DNA of 64,000 bases. Source: Thecaphora thlaspeos. Its lineage: Eukaryota > Basidiomycota > Ustilaginomycetes > Urocystidales > Glomosporiaceae. This document shows, one piece after another, positions 1 through 10,700 of this stretch. Every line of letters begins with the position of its first letter. The first letter of the stretch is position 1. The notes beneath the pieces were generated by a model that saw nothing but the letters and a program-made list of their open reading frames with translations, was not told the origin of the DNA and did not search any database. A program made the position numbers and the translations under genes. The stretch is taken from the NCBI GenBank assembly GCA_900291925.1, contig UWYS01000002.1, positions 620,001 to 684,000 of the forward strand, given 5' to 3'.

Positions 1-1
1 C

Positions 2-289
2 GGGAAGAAGTACATTCGCGGCAAGGATGCAAAGGAGGACGAAAGGAAGGACGGCCTGATGCACAGCGTCGAAGAGTTCCTCTGTGCCGGCGAAGAGGTC
101 GATCAGGCGCCCTCTCCAGCGACGTCGGCGGCCAAGGCGGCAGAGGTCGACGATACCGACCGGATCGAAGCGGCAGCAGCTCCGCCACCAAAAGGTCCGC
201 CGGTCGGAAGGAGAAGCGGTAAGGTGGACTGGCAGCGCGGCGGGTCTGCTGTGGTTCTCACCTTCGAGCGGATCGACCGGGGCAAGTAG
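2..289 (+). CDS. 3' end of an unidentified gene, cut by the window edge
   Basis: The frame is open from base 2 to the TAG at 287-289, giving the last 95 residues of a protein whose start lies outside the window. It begins with a lysine-rich stretch (GKKYIRGKDAKEDERKDG), passes through an acidic segment with the sequence SVEEFLCAGEEVD and an Ala/Pro-rich linker, and ends with WQRGGSAVVLTFERIDRGK. The internal ATG at 59 is probably not the real start, because the upstream codons are open and protein-like. I do not recognise the family. A short 3' flank with an A18 run separates it from the convergent GMP synthase gene. It could be a terminal exon, so the splice phase upstream is unknown. Confidence 0.5.
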   Translation, partial: GKKYIRGKDAKEDERKDGLMHSVEEFLCAGEEVDQAPSPATSAAKAAEVDDTDRIEAAAAPPPKGPPVGRRSGKVDWQRGGSAVVLTFERIDRGK

Positions 290-343
290 GCAGCGCATGG
301 CGAGGCGGCAGGAGGAACAACTTGTAATATTAAAACAATGCTT

Positions 344-361
344 AAAAAAAAAAAAAAAAAA
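344..361. repeat. A18 homopolymer
   Basis: Eighteen consecutive A residues lie between the stop of the left-edge gene and the stop of GMP synthase. It may be a poly(dA:dT) tract or a remnant of retroposition; there is no flanking duplication that I can see. Confidence 0.8.
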
Positions 362-471
362 GACAGTGCGGGATCTATTGTGTGCAGGTCGACCAGGGCA
401 CGACTGGGGACCAGGCCAGGTCCATGAGATGGGGGGATGGGAAGGGAGCGTAGCTAGAGCGGGATCGCCGT

Positions 472-2088
472 CTAGAGCCACTCGATGGTAGCCGGGGGCT
501 TGGACGAGATGTCGAGGACGACGCGGTTAACGCCCTGGACCTCGTTGGTGATGCGGTTCGAGACCTTGGAAAGGAACTCGGGCGGGAAGGGGAACCAGGT
601 GGCCGTCATAAAGTCGGTCGTGGCGGCGGCCCGGAGCGCAATGACCTGGTCGTAGGTCCGCTTGTCGCCCTGGACGCCGACGGCGCGGACGGGCAGCAGG
701 ACGGCAAACGCCTGGCTAATCTGGTCGTAGAGGCCGGCGGCGCGGATCTCCTCAATGTAGATGGTGTCGGCGTGCTGGAGGATCTTGACCTGCTCGCGGT
801 TGACGGGACCGAGGATGCGGATCGCCAGACCGGGCCCCGGGAAGGGGTGTCGGCCGACCAGGTGGGCCGGGATGCCGAGCAGGCGTCCGAGCGCGCGGAC
901 CTCGTCCTTGAACAGCTCGCGCAGCGGCTCGATCAGCTTGAGCTTCATGTCCTCGAGCAGGCCGCCGACGTTGTGGTGCGTCTTGATGGTGGCCGAGGGG
1001 CCCTTGAAGCTGATGCTCTCGATGACATCCGGGTAGAGGGTGCCCTGGAGGAGGTACTCAAACTTGCCCTTGGCCTCCTGCGGGTTGCTCTTGGCGAGCG
1101 CCTCGGCCTGCTTCTCGAGCTTGGCCACCTCGTCCTCGAAGACCTCGATGAACGTGTTGCCGATGATCTTGCGCTTCTGCTCCGGGTCTTCGACGTCTTT
1201 GAGCTTTCCCAGGAAGAGCTCCGAGGCATCGACGACGGTGAGGTTGACACCGAGGTCCTTGGAGAGCATGTCGTAGACCTGGGCCGCCTCGTTGGAGCGG
1301 AGGACGCCGTTGTCGACCATGACGGCGTGGAAGCGGTCGCCGATGGCCTCGTGCATCAGGCGAGCGGCGACGCTGCTGTCGACGCCGCCCGAGATGGCGC
1401 CGAGCACCTGGCCCTTGGGTCCGACGATCTCGCGGATGCGCTTGATCTCCTTGTCGATGAAGGTCTCCATGGTCCAGTCACGCTTGCAGCCGCAGATCGC
1501 GATAAAGTTATCGAAGAGCTCGATCCCGCGGGCGCTGTGGGTGACCTCGGGGTGGAACTGGACGCCAAAGATGGGCTTGGTCTTGTGCGCCATGGCGGCA
1601 AAGGGAGCGGTGGGGGTGCGTCCGATGATCTCAAAGTCCTCTGGGGCCTTTGAGAGCTGGTCGCCGTGCGACATCCACACCTCGACCTGTCCCTCCTGGC
1701 CCTTGAAGAGAGCGTCGAGGTGGGCGTTGCCGGTCTTGACGATCTCGACCAGGGCGTGGCCGTACTCGCGCTTGTCGTGCGGGTCGACCTTGCCGCCGTG
1801 GTTCCAGGCGATCTCCTGAAGGCCATAGCAGATGCCAAAGACGGGGACGCCGGCGGTGAAGACGTCCGGGTCGACGCGCGGGGCGCCATCGTCGTAGACC
1901 GAGAAGGGCGAGCCGGAAAGGATGATGCCCTTGGGCTTCCAGTCAAGGTCCTTGATCTTCTGGGTGCAGGGGAGCATCTCGCAGTAGACGTTGAGCTCAC
2001 GGCATCGTCGGGTGATGAGGTGCGAGTACTGCGACCCAAAGTCGAGGATGAGGATCGAGTCATACTGGCTGTGGATGGCCTCGGTCAT
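472..2088 (-). CDS. GUA1: GMP synthase (glutamine-hydrolysing)
   Basis: Single exon, 538 aa, the normal length for eukaryotic GMP synthase. It converts XMP to GMP with ATP and glutamine in the cytosol, the last step of de novo guanine nucleotide synthesis. The N-terminal class I glutamine amidotransferase half opens with [12 protein letters not shown]; its nucleophile Cys87 sits in FGICYGLQ, and His179 and Glu181 lie in VQFHPEV. The ATP-pyrophosphatase half carries the P-loop SGGVDSSVA at about residues 233-241. The protein ends with the conserved PPATIEWL. The start at 2088 (MTEAIHSQ) is chosen because the amidotransferase domain begins a few residues later; the frame stays open 33 codons further upstream, but that part is low complexity. 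The gene is divergent from the phosphatase at 2541. Confidence 0.97.
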   Translation of the reverse strand: MTEAIHSQYDSILILDFGSQYSHLITRRCRELNVYCEMLPCTQKIKDLDWKPKGIILSGSPFSVYDDGAPRVDPDVFTAGVPVFGICYGLQEIAWNHGGKVDPHDKREYGHALVEIVKTGNAHLDALFKGQEGQVEVWMSHGDQLSKAPEDFEIIGRTPTAPFAAMAHKTKPIFGVQFHPEVTHSARGIELFDNFIAICGCKRDWTMETFIDKEIKRIREIVGPKGQVLGAISGGVDSSVAARLMHEAIGDRFHAVMVDNGVLRSNEAAQVYDMLSKDLGVNLTVVDASELFLGKLKDVEDPEQKRKIIGNTFIEVFEDEVAKLEKQAEALAKSNPQEAKGKFEYLLQGTLYPDVIESISFKGPSATIKTHHNVGGLLEDMKLKLIEPLRELFKDEVRALGRLLGIPAHLVGRHPFPGPGLAIRILGPVNREQVKILQHADTIYIEEIRAAGLYDQISQAFAVLLPVRAVGVQGDKRTYDQVIALRAAATTDFMTATWFPFPPEFLSKVSNRITNEVQGVNRVVLDISSKPPATIEWL

Positions 2089-2540
2089 GGTGGACGATGT
2101 CGGATCTATAGAGGGGGACGAGGATGGTATAAGGGTGGGTATGAGTGGGCCAAGGAAGCGTGGACCAAGAGGCGCGGAAGGAAGCACAGGCGGACGGACG
2201 GGCGGACAGAGGCACCCCTCGAGAAATGCAAGAAGTGAAAGCCGGTAGAGTCACAGGCGAACGAGCTCTCTTTCTTGCCCCTTCCTCCTTGGCCGCCGCC
2301 GCACACGCCTTTTTTTGGAGGGATAAATTTTCTTCTGGACCCCGCCGTCGCTGGCGGAACCGAGGCGAGGGAGAAGGCCTCCGACTCCCGAGCCTTGGCG
2401 CCACACCCACGCACGACCTTCACGCCCGCCTCGGTGCCTCTCGCCACCGTCATATTCGCTCCTCCGATAGACACGATAGACACTTCACATAAAGCACGAC
2501 CAGATTTTCAATCTCGCTACGTCGCATCGTACCACTCGCC
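2089..2540. promoter_or_regulatory. Divergent promoter region, GUA1 / histidine phosphatase
   Basis: 452 bp without a supportable gene, lying between two divergent start codons. It holds pyrimidine-rich stretches and an A/T-rich patch (GGATAAATTTTC near 2320). I see no defined operator. Both 5' UTRs must lie here. Confidence 0.5.
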
Positions 2541-3722
2541 ATGTCATCTCCAGCTTTAGTGACTTCGGAAGGCTCGGGTTCCAGCTGCACCGCTTCGACG
2601 TCCACACGGCCACCCGCCGACGCTCCTTTGAGCCCAGTGATCCTGACCCTCATCCGCCATGGCGAGACGACGGCCAACCTGGCGCGGCTGCTTCAAGGTG
2701 TCGCCGACTCACCCTTCACTGTCTTTGGACAGGCACAGGTGGATGCGCTCGCCAAGTCTTTCGCAACCACGCTCACTCCTAAAGTGGATTCTTCCATCGC
2801 GGCAAAGACCGGCGGACCGTCTAGGCTAGACCTGCCGCCACCGACGCTGATCGTCTGCAGCCCAGTGGGGAGGGCGAGGAAGACGGCCGAAGCAGTATAC
2901 AAAGCCTGCGGCGGAGCTGAGACTGCAGAGACGCTCGAGGCTTCCGCGTCGGGGTCGACACGGACGGCCAAGCTGCTTGACTCGCACCATAGCGGCCAAG
3001 GACGAACCAACGGCTTACGCCTCGTCGTCGACCCTGGCCTTGCAGAACGCGACTTTGGCCCGCTCGAGTCTACGCGAAACCGGCAGCACGTTTCCGGCTT
3101 CGAGAGGGGCAAGGGAAAGGGCGAAGACAAGGGGAGCTTCAAGGCGAGGGTCCAGCGCGTAGGTCGAGACTGGCTCCAGGCTGCCTCGTCACTTGCCGGC
3201 CAGGCTGATGTGATCGCCGCTGCCTCACCATTGCAGGAGGGCAACGAGCGGCTGCAACACGTCGTACTGGTGAGCCACGGGATGTGGATCGCCTCGTTTC
3301 TCTCTCTCCACCCTCCTACGACGATACGACGATTTCCAGGTCAACCCGACTTCCTGCCGTTCGCCCACAATACGGGCATCTTTTCGCTGGAAGTTGAGGC
3401 GGCGACCCAGCCAGCAGCGGGAAGCGGCGACTCGATGAAGATTCGGACAAACCTAGTCAAGGCCAACGATGTGACCCACCTTGTCAATGTCAGACGACAG
3501 CGCGGGGGCATTGGGAGGGTCGCGTATAATGACAAGCAGACCAAACTGCAAGGTTTCTTTGTAGCTTCTCCGCCGAAGAAGAGGAAGGCGGATGGGATTG
3601 ACGATGTCAATTGTGGGGATGGCGAGGTCGCCGTCTCGCTTGCGGGCGAGGCCAAGAGGCAGGATCGTGGAGGAGGGGGAGGAGGGGGAGGAGGAGGAGG
3701 AAGCGGGGCCCATCTGGCATGA
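2541..3722 (+). CDS. Histidine phosphatase (phosphoglycerate mutase) superfamily protein
   Basis: Single exon, 393 aa. The catalytic RHGE motif is at residues 39-42 (LTLIRHGETTANLARLLQG), with His40 the predicted phospho-acceptor. The second active-site half is present as SPVGRARKTAE, the acid/base region as ERDFGPLE, and the second histidine in VLVSHGMWIASF (about residue 246). This layout fits the phosphoglycerate-mutase-like acid phosphatases rather than glycolytic mutase, because there are insertions in the central region (about residues 140-215). The last 60 residues are basic, then a run of eleven glycines just before the stop, encoded by a GGA/GGG repeat prone to length change. The substrate cannot be deduced. 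The ATG follows the context ACTCGCC. Confidence 0.85.
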   Translation: MSSPALVTSEGSGSSCTASTSTRPPADAPLSPVILTLIRHGETTANLARLLQGVADSPFTVFGQAQVDALAKSFATTLTPKVDSSIAAKTGGPSRLDLPPPTLIVCSPVGRARKTAEAVYKACGGAETAETLEASASGSTRTAKLLDSHHSGQGRTNGLRLVVDPGLAERDFGPLESTRNRQHVSGFERGKGKGEDKGSFKARVQRVGRDWLQAASSLAGQADVIAAASPLQEGNERLQHVVLVSHGMWIASFLSLHPPTTIRRFPGQPDFLPFAHNTGIFSLEVEAATQPAAGSGDSMKIRTNLVKANDVTHLVNVRRQRGGIGRVAYNDKQTKLQGFFVASPPKKRKADGIDDVNCGDGEVAVSLAGEAKRQDRGGGGGGGGGGGSGAHLA

Positions 3723-4058
3723 AGAAACAAGGCTCTCAACCTCCACATGTGGCATGGCATCGTGCATGACCCAGCTCCTGTGTGTGCCTCTGCCTGCCTG
3801 CCTGCCTGCCTGCCTGCGCGCGGACCAGCGACGTGGCGGGCTTACTGCCCGTGCACGCTGCTTGCTCGCGCCTTTAATCCCGACCTCCATCCTCCGCTCT
3901 CCGCCATCCCCGCACTACTCTGATCCTCCCGTCTGATAAACTTCTCTCGCCATACGGCGTCATCCGCTCGCACAAACGCTCCAGAATCCCCTGTATCATC
4001 AGCAGCTGTGTCCCGACCTGCTCCTCGGAGCTCATTACCCGCTCCGCCAGGCACCACC
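3723..4058. other. Intergenic region with CTGC tetranucleotide tract
   Basis: 336 bp between two same-strand genes. It contains a perfect (CTGC) tract of nearly seven units at 3791-3817 and then the 5' UTR of the RING gene. No ORF here looks coding. Confidence 0.6.
3791..3817. repeat. (CTGC)n microsatellite
   Basis: About 6.75 perfect CTGC units. The same motif recurs at 40188, 42289 and, as the complement CAGG, at 63957. Confidence 0.9.
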
Positions 4059-5999
4059 ATGTCCGACCCTTCATTCGGCAGTCCATCCGGCGACGGCGGT
4101 CCATCGATGATCTTCTGCCACCAGTGCGGCATCGAGGCCCAACCTCTTATGGCTCCCGATCCCACCTGTCCACGCTGCAACGGGCAGTTTGTCGAGGTCA
4201 TTGAGCAAACCTCTGGCGACGCGCGCCCGCAAGACTTCGATGCTTTCTTCGGCGAAGATCCCGACGAGGATGACACCGAGGCGACCTACATGGCGCATAC
4301 TGCAGCTGCAGACGCACCCTTCTCGAGGCTGCCGGGTGTCCACGTTGCACCCCTCGGAGCAGGGGGAGGATCTGGCGGAGGCGCGACGGGTGCGAGGCCA
4401 GATCTCGGCGGGCTGATCCAGGGTCTGCTAAGCGCCATGGCAGCCAACCGGGCGGCAGGCGGCCAGCAGCAGCAGCAACACGATTCTTGGTTCGGCTCAA
4501 CTGGTGACAATCGACGCAGCACCTCTGGGTCGAGCAACGACGGGTCCAACAGCGGACAGGGCAGCTTCCAACAAAGACAGGGGACCTCGCAGTTCGGACC
4601 CCTCAGTTTCTCGTGGAACTTTGGCTACGGCACCGGATCGCAGGGCAGCAGCAGTAGCAACCAACAGCAGTATACGGGAACGACGATGAGCACCGGCGGT
4701 GAGTGTAGCAGCAGCAGCGAGCAGACGGGCCGCACACAGACACAGGAGGTACCGCCGCTCGCCGATTTCCTTCGGAACGCTTTCGGGCCTCGCGACACAG
4801 AAGCGTCGTCGGCCGAACGACAGCAGCAGCAGGACGAAGACAGTCACTTCCACGACGACGGCATAGGTGGGGCCGGATCCGCTTCCGACGGCCGTCGTTT
4901 CAACCACGACAATCAAGGCGGCAGGAGCGACGAGGACCCCTATCGGCGCGACGCAAGGCGAGACAACCTGCCGCCCGAGCTGGCCGGCTTGCGCAACCTC
5001 TTCACCGGGCTTTTCGGCGGCAACTTTGACGGAGGCGGCCTGGTTTTTGACCTCCTCGGCGGCAGCGCTGGAGGAGCAGGCGGGGGTGGAAGGGGGCAGT
5101 GGGGGGACTACGTACTGGGCCAGCACGGCCTGGACGACATCATCTCGCAGCTGATGGAACAGACGCAGAGCTCGAACGCTCCTCCACCGGCCGGCGACGA
5201 GGAGATCAACAAGCTGGAGCGGTTCAAGCTCAGCGATACGATCAAAGTCGGTGAGTGGCATCGGAAGGGAAGGACTCCATGCGTTCGGTGGCTTAGCACG
5301 ACTGCGTTAGCTGACGTCTATATACCCTCCGACTACGCGCCCATCACATGCCTCGGGCCACCAGCAAAAGCCAAGAACCGCGACTGCCCGACTTGCAATG
5401 AAGACTTCTTAACGGAGGAGACCTCGGCAGAAAAGCGGGACGATGCAGAAGATCCACCGGAAGACGTGGCCGACGACGAGCCGCAGCAGGAGGACCTGGC
5501 AATGATGCCTTGCAATCATCTCTTCCACAAGGACTGTCTGGTGCCGTGGCTCAAGATGCACGGCACCTGCCCCGTCTGTCGCATCTCGATCGTCAAGCCG
5601 CAGGAGGGAAGCAGTCAGTCTCAGCAGCAGGGGCAGCAGGGGCAGCAGAGGCAGCACTCGCAAGAGGGTAGTGGCAGCAACGACCAGCAGTCGACCTCTT
5701 CCTCGCAACAGCAACAGCAGGGAGCTCGAGGGCAAGACGCGTTCAGCCTCTTTGGATCTGGCGACGGCGGCGGTGCAAGCGAACCAGCGGTGCCAGGAGG
5801 CCTTCCGAGCAACCCGTTCCTGTCACAGCAAAGCGGCTGGCCCCCATTCGGCTCAGCAGCAACGGGGGAAGCCGACGAGACGCAAGAGCAGCGAAGGGAG
5901 AGGATGAGGAGGGCGGCGGAAGTGAGACAGCGGACGGCAGAGAGTGGCAGCGCAGACGGTGGTGGCTCTGGCTTCCTTGAGCCCGACGAGCTGGATTGA
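4059..5999 (+). CDS. Zinc-ribbon plus RING-H2 E3 ubiquitin ligase, RNF115/RNF126-like
   Basis: Predicted exons 4059-5250 and 5311-5999 encode 626 aa. An N-terminal C4 zinc ribbon (Cys20, 23, 37, 40 in FCHQCG...CPRCNG) precedes a long Gln/Ser/Gly-rich disordered region. The RING-H2 follows: CPTCNEDF, then an acidic insertion of about 35 residues, then [16 protein letters not shown] and GTCPVCR. This ribbon-RING layout is that of the RNF115/RNF126 ligases, which ubiquitinate clients captured by the ribbon, for example at the Bag6 quality-control complex; the partner here is inference. The intron at 5251-5310 starts GTGAGT, ends TTAG, is exactly 60 nt and contains no stop, so retention would add 20 residues just before the RING. 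The start ATG has the strong context CACCACCATG. A Gln-rich tail follows the RING. Confidence 0.87.
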   Translation: MSDPSFGSPSGDGGPSMIFCHQCGIEAQPLMAPDPTCPRCNGQFVEVIEQTSGDARPQDFDAFFGEDPDEDDTEATYMAHTAAADAPFSRLPGVHVAPLGAGGGSGGGATGARPDLGGLIQGLLSAMAANRAAGGQQQQQHDSWFGSTGDNRRSTSGSSNDGSNSGQGSFQQRQGTSQFGPLSFSWNFGYGTGSQGSSSSNQQQYTGTTMSTGGECSSSSEQTGRTQTQEVPPLADFLRNAFGPRDTEASSAERQQQQDEDSHFHDDGIGGAGSASDGRRFNHDNQGGRSDEDPYRRDARRDNLPPELAGLRNLFTGLFGGNFDGGGLVFDLLGGSAGGAGGGGRGQWGDYVLGQHGLDDIISQLMEQTQSSNAPPPAGDEEINKLERFKLSDTIKVGEWHRKGRTPCVRWLSTTALADVYIPSDYAPITCLGPPAKAKNRDCPTCNEDFLTEETSAEKRDDAEDPPEDVADDEPQQEDLAMMPCNHLFHKDCLVPWLKMHGTCPVCRISIVKPQEGSSQSQQQGQQGQQRQHSQEGSGSNDQQSTSSSQQQQQGARGQDAFSLFGSGDGGGASEPAVPGGLPSNPFLSQQSGWPPFGSAATGEADETQEQRRERMRRAAEVRQRTAESGSADGGGSGFLEPDELD

Positions 6000-6113
6000 A
6001 AACGGCTTCGCGTAGTGTAACACAGACGCATTCCTGACCTCAGCATTGAGCAATGCGACTCAAATGTCATGCCATGGTGTGATCGCAACGTCTTTGAGCG
6101 GGTGATTGCGCTA

Positions 6114-7077
6114 CTACTCGTCCTCGTCGCCCCGCCTGTAGGCGACCATGGCGTCGATACGATGTACATGTGTGCTGAAACTTCGCAGTTTGACCTGTTC
6201 CGCCTGACCTTCTGCGATCAGCCTGGCGTCCGACTCGGTCCACTCGACTGGCGCCTCTGTATCTCGATCTGTATAGGCTAGGATCTGGAAGTGGCCTGCA
6301 GGGACGTGGGACGGGAGGTAATGGGTGTTGGGGGAAACGGCGGTCAGTCGTGGCAGCTCAAAGCTGGGCCGTCGAGAAGAGGAGGGAATGGACCGGACGG
6401 GGTAAGGGGGATCGCACGTACAGAGCTCCTCTAGTACGGGCAGGAAGGTGCAGCTGGCGGTGATCTGTTTGATGATGGCGGCGATCTCGGCTCGGATCTG
6501 GGCGTCGGTCTTTTGTTTGGGCGCTGTCGCTGGTGCAGCGCCGGGCTGTTGGGCGTCGGCTTGTGGTTGTCTGCCGGGGGGGGGGGGTCGGGGTCCCGTC
6601 AAGGGAGGAAAGCAGGATGAATGGTCAGCTCCACGGACCCTGCTGGGCAGGAAGACCGTCGGTGCAGAGCGTTGGCACTCACGAGTTTTCCTTGCCCTCT
6701 GCCTCCTTCTTCTGGAGTACCTCTACGTCAAACTGCCACCTCTCGCGCGTCTCTCCGGTCTCCCGCTCCACTATGGCGACGACGAGGCGTGTGACTTTGC
6801 CACGTTCGAGCCAGTCCTGGAGCTGGTTCATTGCACGTTCGAGATAGTCTGCGACGCTGTCGTCGGTGGTGACGAGCATCTGGAGGCCGTACTTTTTCAC
6901 CGTCTTGAAGTCTTCCGAGGGGTAGATGTTGCGCTGGTAGAGGATGGACTGGACGCAGTAGGTGAAGAACTCGTGCACCAGAGAGGTGGACCCCTTGAGC
7001 GAGAGGTGGGAGCGCGTGGGTGCGACGCCAGAGAGGGTGCCGCCGGGACCGCTGCTGGTTGATGGAGCCAGCGACAT
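6114..7077 (-). CDS. MAD2: Spindle assembly checkpoint protein Mad2 (HORMA domain)
   Basis: Three exons on the minus strand (7077-6683, 6570-6422, 6295-6114) give 241 aa. Mad2 binds Mad1 at unattached kinetochores and Cdc20 in the mitotic checkpoint complex, restraining APC/C. The HORMA sequence is clear: LKGSTSLVHEFF, SILYQRNIYPSEDF, VKKYGLQMLVTTDD, ETGETRERWQFDVE, then after introns IIKQITASCTFLPVLEELC, HFQILAYTDRD and the C-terminal safety-belt end LRSFSTHVHRIDAMVAY. Family members are about 200-210 aa; the extra length is a Gln/Pro/Ala-rich insertion of about 25 residues at the start of exon 2. Intron 1 ends in a run of 12 C before its acceptor. The stop lies 114 bp from the convergent RING gene stop. 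Confidence 0.94.
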
Positions 7078-7790
7078 GGTGGGGCGTATGTGGGGCAAGC
7101 TTGTGCGTGCGGAGAGAGGAGGGGCGGTGGCTGTACGCGTGTATATAGGTGTGTGCGTGTGTGCGTGTGATGTGATGGTGACGAGGTTGTGGCGAGGCGA
7201 TGGCAAAAGGTGAGTGGAGTGAGTGCTGCTCGCGACGCAGCCATCGCCCGCCGCGCCCTATCAGCGAGGCAGCAGGCAGGAGAGAAGTGTTGATTTGTTG
7301 GCAAACGCACGCACACACACACACACACACACACGCCCTCACCCACGTCCTCACCCAGCGCAGGCAGGCGAGAAAAAGGCTGGAATATAATGAATTAAAT
7401 GGGCGCGCGTGCCTTTTGGACCCTCGCACGCCACGCCCCAAAAAATGGAAATCACAAATGGCCCCTGGATGCGCCTGGCCCGCGCACAGACCAGGCAAAC
7501 AGCGCAGGCAGAGGCGATCGGCGATCCGCCGCCGCCTTCTCGCCTTGCAGCCACACCACACCACCCACCTCCACCCGCCGCCGCCCAGCCTCTCGCAGCT
7601 CCATCCTTTCGCTTCGCACCGCAAGTGGTGCCACTCTAGAGACAGACGTCAACATGCTCTGCTCGGCGCCAGCTCGCCGATCCACTCCACCGTACAAGCC
7701 GAGCTAGCCCATCCTTGCTCACGCCGCTGCACCGGCCACCCCTCGTACCGCCCCCGACAGCACGCACAGGAGCCACCCTTCCTCGCCGAG
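7078..7790. promoter_or_regulatory. Divergent promoter region, MAD2 / VPS15
   Basis: 713 bp between two divergent ATGs. It contains a perfect CA dinucleotide tract at about 7310-7334 and an A/T-rich patch (GGAATATAATGAATTAAATGG, about 7381-7401). The frame upstream of VPS15 is open but low complexity, and I read it as 5' UTR rather than coding. Confidence 0.5.
7310..7334. repeat. (CA)n microsatellite
   Basis: About 12 uninterrupted CA units inside the MAD2/VPS15 divergent promoter. Confidence 0.85.
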
Positions 7791-10700
7791 ATGGGCAACA
7801 CCGCCTCTACCAGCGGCGCTCGTATGGCCGGCATGTCCAACCTCGTCGCAGAGGTGGGCAACGATGTCCAGTACGAAAAGAGCATGGGCTCCTCGCGCTT
7901 CCTCAAGGCTATCAAGGCCCGTCACCGCGGCGCACCCATCGTCGTAAAAACCTACATCAAATCCGACCCCTCCATCAGTCTCCGCAGCCTCGTCAAGCGC
8001 CTCCGCATCGAGCGAGAGTCGCTGACAGACGTCACAAACGTCCTCACCTATCAGAAGGTCATCGAGACCGAGCACGCCGGATATCTCATCCGCCAGTGGC
8101 TCGCCAGCAACCTCTACGACCGCATCAGCACCCGTCCATTTCTCAGCCCGATAGAGAAGAAGTGGATCACCTACCAGCTCCTCTTCGCCATGCGCGACGC
8201 ACGCGGTCGCAACGTCCCGCACGGCGACCTCAAGTGCGAAAATGTTCTCGTCACCTCGTCGCTCATGGTCTACGTCACCGACTTTGCCGCCTCCTTCAAG
8301 CCGACCTACCTGCCCCTCGACGATCCGGCCGACTTTTCCTTCTTCTTCGACACGTCCGGCAGGCGCACCTGCTACGTCGCCCCGGAGCGCTTCTTTGCCG
8401 CCGGCGCCGACCTCCACGCGCACAAGGGCGCGAGCCAGACCGCGCTGGCCGGCGACGAGTCCTACATGGACGCACTCGGCTTTTCCAAGCGCAGCGGCAA
8501 GGTGACCGAGGCCATGGACGTTTTCAGCATGGGGTGTGCCATCGCCGAGCTCTGGCGAGACGGTACGCCCACCTTCACCCTCAGCCAGCTCTTCAAGTAC
8601 CGCCAGGGCAACTCGGACGTCGAGACCATCCTTGCAGAGATCATGGACGTTCACATACGCGACATGGTGCGCAGCATGATCGCCCTAAAACCGGAGGACC
8701 GCAAGACATTCGACCAGTACCTCATGGACGGTCATGAGAAGGCATTCCCCGCCAGCTTCTACGACTTCTTCCACCACTACCTCGTCGAGCTGCAGCGGAC
8801 CCCTACACAGGCATTGGGGGCGCGCGCCAACAGCGGCCCGTCCGATCGGGTCGCCAGCGCCGCCGCAGAGCAGGGCGCCGCACCGTCGATCTCAGGCACC
8901 TCGGTGACCGGGGCCGGCCCGCGACCAGACGCTCGCGCTTCGGATCGGCTCTTTATCGAGGCCGACGAGCGGATGGAACGCCTGTACGAGGAATGGTCCA
9001 GTATCACGCGCTTCTTCGATGACGACGACGAGGGCGACGGGTCGCAGCAGCAGCAGCAGCAGCGGGACGATGACGCTGCAAGGCTGCTGGATCGATCGAT
9101 GCTGAGCCCAGAACCGCCGCACGCCACCTCCTTGGACGACGATGCAGTGAAGAACAGGCTTCAGGACAGATTGAGCAAGGAGGCGGCCGACAGATTCGTC
9201 CCCGTCCAGCTCAACATCCCCGGACTGGAGAGCCAGATCCTGGCGCCGAGGGACCGTGCGTGCCAGGCCGACAGAACGGCCTTGATCGTCCTATCAGTCA
9301 TCCTGGCCAACCTGCGCAACTGCCGCCGCCCTTCGTCGAAGTGCCACGCGCTCGACCTCCTGCTCCACCTTTCCTCGCGCTGGCTGACCGACGAGACCAA
9401 GCTGGACCGAGTCATCCCGTTCGTCATCTCGCTGCTCGACGACGAGGCGGTGACCGTTCGGATGGCCGCGATCCGCTCCTGCACCCAACTGCTGCTGATG
9501 GTACGCGTCATCACGCCGTCGAACGCCTCTATCATCCCAGAATACATCGTCCCGAACATCAGACACCTCAGCCTCGACCCGTCGACGGCGGTGCGGTGCG
9601 TCTTTGCGTCGTGCATCTTCCCGCTCGCAGACACGGGCGAGCGCTTTCTCCAGATGGCACAGGCGATGCGCGCTGAGGGCGTCTTTACCATCGAGCGCGA
9701 CCTCTCCGGCGACTTTCTCGACAATCAGCCGGACGAGGCCAACTACGATGCCCAGCTCGTCATCCTGCAGAACTTGATGCAGGAGCAGATCACCACACTG
9801 CTGACAGATCCGTCGGCCTCGGTCAGGCGCGCGCTAATTGCCGACATCGAGCCGCTGTGCCGCTTCTTCGGCGTCGCCAAGACCAACGACGTCCTCCTCA
9901 GCCACATGATTACCTATCTCAACGACCGCAACTGGCTGCTGAGGGAGGCCTTCTTTGAGGCGATCGTCGGCGTGGCAAAGACGGCGGGCAACAGGAGCCT
10001 GGAGGAATACATCCTGCCCCTGACGACGCAGGCGCTGTCGGACTCGGAGGAGCACGTCGTCGCCAAGGTGCTCAACGGCTTCAAGAGCCTCGTCGAGGAC
10101 GACCTCTTTGCAAAGGAAAAGATCTTCAAGATCCTCGGGACGACCGTCGGCTTCCTCTGCCACCCCAACATCTGGCTGCGGGAAGCCTGCGCCGGACTGA
10201 TTGCGGCAGCCGCGACCAAGCTCGGTCCGACCGACCTCTGGGCCATCGTCTACCCATCGCTCCGGCCCCTGCTCAGGTCGGACATCCACGACTTCACCGA
10301 GGTGGTCCTGCTAGACAGCGCCAAGGACCCCCTGCCGCGCGGCATCCTCCAAGCCGCCATCACCTGGGCCTCGAAGGCGGACAAGACGCTATTTTGGAAG
10401 TCATCTTCAGAGAATCGCGACCTGACTGGGCTGCAGAATGGCCTCGCGACCGAAGGGGTGGGTATTCTCTTCGGCCGCACCGGCAGGGATCTCGTTCAGA
10501 CGCCAATCGGCCGTACGGCTGAAGACGAGGCGCAGCTCGACAAGCTCCGCTCGGCAGGGATGAGCGACGAGGACGAGGCCAAGCTGGTGGCATTGCGCGA
10601 CTACATCCGCAGGACCTCTAGGCAGACACCGCAGTCGTCCAAGACGAAGTCGGTTGCGGACTGGGCCGATCTGCTCTCGCCGACAAGTGCTGGCGACAGT

